DNA of 64,000 nt from DATDAW01 sp036525185 (lineage in GTDB: Bacteria; Verrucomicrobiota; Verrucomicrobiia; Chthoniobacterales; DASVRZ01). A program made the translations under genes and the position numbers. The notes below the pieces were generated by a model, which had not been told where the DNA came from, made no database searches, and was given only the letters and a program-made list of their open reading frames with translations. Where the stretch lies: positions 1 to 64,000 of the forward strand of contig DATDAW010000018.1 of NCBI GenBank assembly GCA_036525185.1. Reading direction: 5' to 3'. Shown piece by piece: positions 63,461 to 64,000 of this stretch (within the stretch, counting starts at the first letter, position 1; each line of letters starts with the position of its first letter).

Positions 63461-63791
63461 CAAATAACAAATCGCCGCAGATGAACACTAGGCGGCAAAT
63501 AAGCATGCACCAGTGCTGTATTGCGCGGCACGTGTGCGCGGTCTGGTTTCATCTGCGTGGCATTGGGCGCGCCGCGATGCAGCGCTGGAACGCTTTACGG
63601 CGCGCTAGAACGATCGCCCGAATCCGCACGGCGCGCGCACCCGCCAAATCCCGTGACCTGGAACCTGGCTATCGGGAGTTCGTGGACGTCTCCAACGGTT
63701 CGATGATCGCGAAACGCGCCCACTGACACTTTCAGTCACCTCACATCCACAAAAACCACAACCAACACGCAGTTAGCCGATCCCAGAACAA
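63461..63791. other. Intergenic region with a 10-base inverted repeat
   Basis: 331 bases after otnC without a supported gene; a possible 81-codon frame (63481-63726) has Arg-rich, non-protein-like content. CGCAGATGAA (63476-63485) is exactly inverted as TTCATCTGCG (63548-63557). The flanks of the left arm (AACAAATCGC) and the rest are GC-rich. The inverted pair recalls the CGCAGATGAA-type intergenic repeats seen in verrucomicrobial and planctomycete genomes. It may serve as operon end and porin promoter region. Confidence 0.5.
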
Positions 63792-64000
63792 ATGATAACC
63801 CGCCTGCTTCGCGTATCCCTGTTAGTTTGCCTGATATTTCCCTTGCTGGAGTCACCCGGTCTCGCCGCCAGCGAGGAAACGAACATTCTGTTAGATGAGT
63901 TAGTCAAAGAAGGAGTTCTCTCTCCCGAACGCGCGGCCAAAGTGTCTGAGCGTGTGACTAGGCGGATGGAAGAAAAGCAAGTCGCCGAGGAACCGTCGGA
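63792..64000 (+). CDS. Probable porin, N-terminal part (runs off the window)
   Basis: The first 69 codons of a gene cut by the window edge. A signal peptide occupies about residues 1-28 (LLVCLIFPLLESPGLAAS), followed by NILLDELVKEGVLSPERAAK and a charged helix. That L-L-x-x-L-V-x-x-G-V-x-x-x-x-x-A-x-x helix is typical of the start of verrucomicrobial OprP/O-like porins, where it precedes the beta barrel. Its placement behind the otn operon would fit sugar-acid uptake across the outer membrane, although it may be independent. Confidence 0.55.
   Translation, partial: MITRLLRVSLLVCLIFPLLESPGLAASEETNILLDELVKEGVLSPERAAKVSERVTRRMEEKQVAEEPS

Noticed and set aside
63481..63726. 81-codon frame after otnC
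   Set aside because: Composition is Arg-rich and not protein-like, there is no ribosome-binding support, and the region contains an inverted repeat.

Overview
The window looks like chromosome from a diderm bacterium of the Verrucomicrobiota, most likely near the Chthoniobacterales/Terrimicrobium side. That placement is inferred from the gene set and has not been tested by phylogeny. Supporting features are a heptose/KDO lipopolysaccharide gene block, kdsB next to pyrG (as in the PVC group), a LolC/E-type permease, a PEP-CTERM protein, DUF1802, many secreted proteins with no clear relatives, and a large MoxR-DUF58-VWA cluster. The DNA is moderately GC-rich, gene-dense and mostly housekeeping. 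I see no rRNA, tRNA, CRISPR array, prophage or transposase.

Layout. 1-5.2 kb: two acetyltransferases, a DUF190 protein, the Ada DNA-repair regulator, a ROK-type kinase, a methyltransferase and a rhodanese pseudogene. 5.2-11.2 kb: a lipoprotein, UbiD decarboxylase, a DUF2157/GDYXXLXY membrane pair, NrdR followed one base later by a possible ATP-cone protein, a HIT protein and a family 2 glycosyltransferase. 11.2-17.8 kb (minus strand): pyrG, kdsB, gmhB, the heptose kinase gene, a LolC/E permease and Hsp33, with AT-rich repeats in the gaps. 17.8-26.2 kb: a PEP-CTERM phytase/esterase-like protein, CorA, YceH, a STAS-SpoIIE signalling pair, grpE-dnaJ without dnaK, and rsmE.

26.2-37.2 kb (minus strand) is the most system-like region. 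MoxR ATPase, a DUF58 protein, a BatA-like VWA protein, a second membrane VWA protein, a DUF4175-like membrane protein, an Ala/Gln-rich coiled-coil protein and a PA14-like secreted protein lie in transcription order. Several are joined by ATGA stop/start overlaps. 37.4-52.4 kb is mixed: TPR protein, MFS transporter, PHP phosphoesterase, DUF1802, CHASE2 cyclase, lone allophanate hydrolase, glycosyltransferase-Obg pair, FAD reductase, L,D-transpeptidase and envelope proteins. 52.6-54.3 kb holds fused remnants of an SRPBCC gene and an SDR gene beside an intact TetR regulator. PEP carboxykinase follows.

56.6-63.5 kb is a tight seven-gene catabolic operon for four-carbon acid sugars (L-threonate/D-erythronate type): FadR-family regulator, LtnD-like dehydrogenase, MFS transporter, OtnI-like isomerase, DenD-like dehydrogenase, OtnK-like kinase and OtnC-like decarboxylase. 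A promoter with an overlapping inverted repeat lies just upstream. The two dehydrogenases would make 2-oxo- or 3-oxo-tetronates, the isomerase interconverts them, the kinase phosphorylates the 3-oxo form, and the decarboxylase yields dihydroxyacetone phosphate. The window ends inside a probable porin gene.
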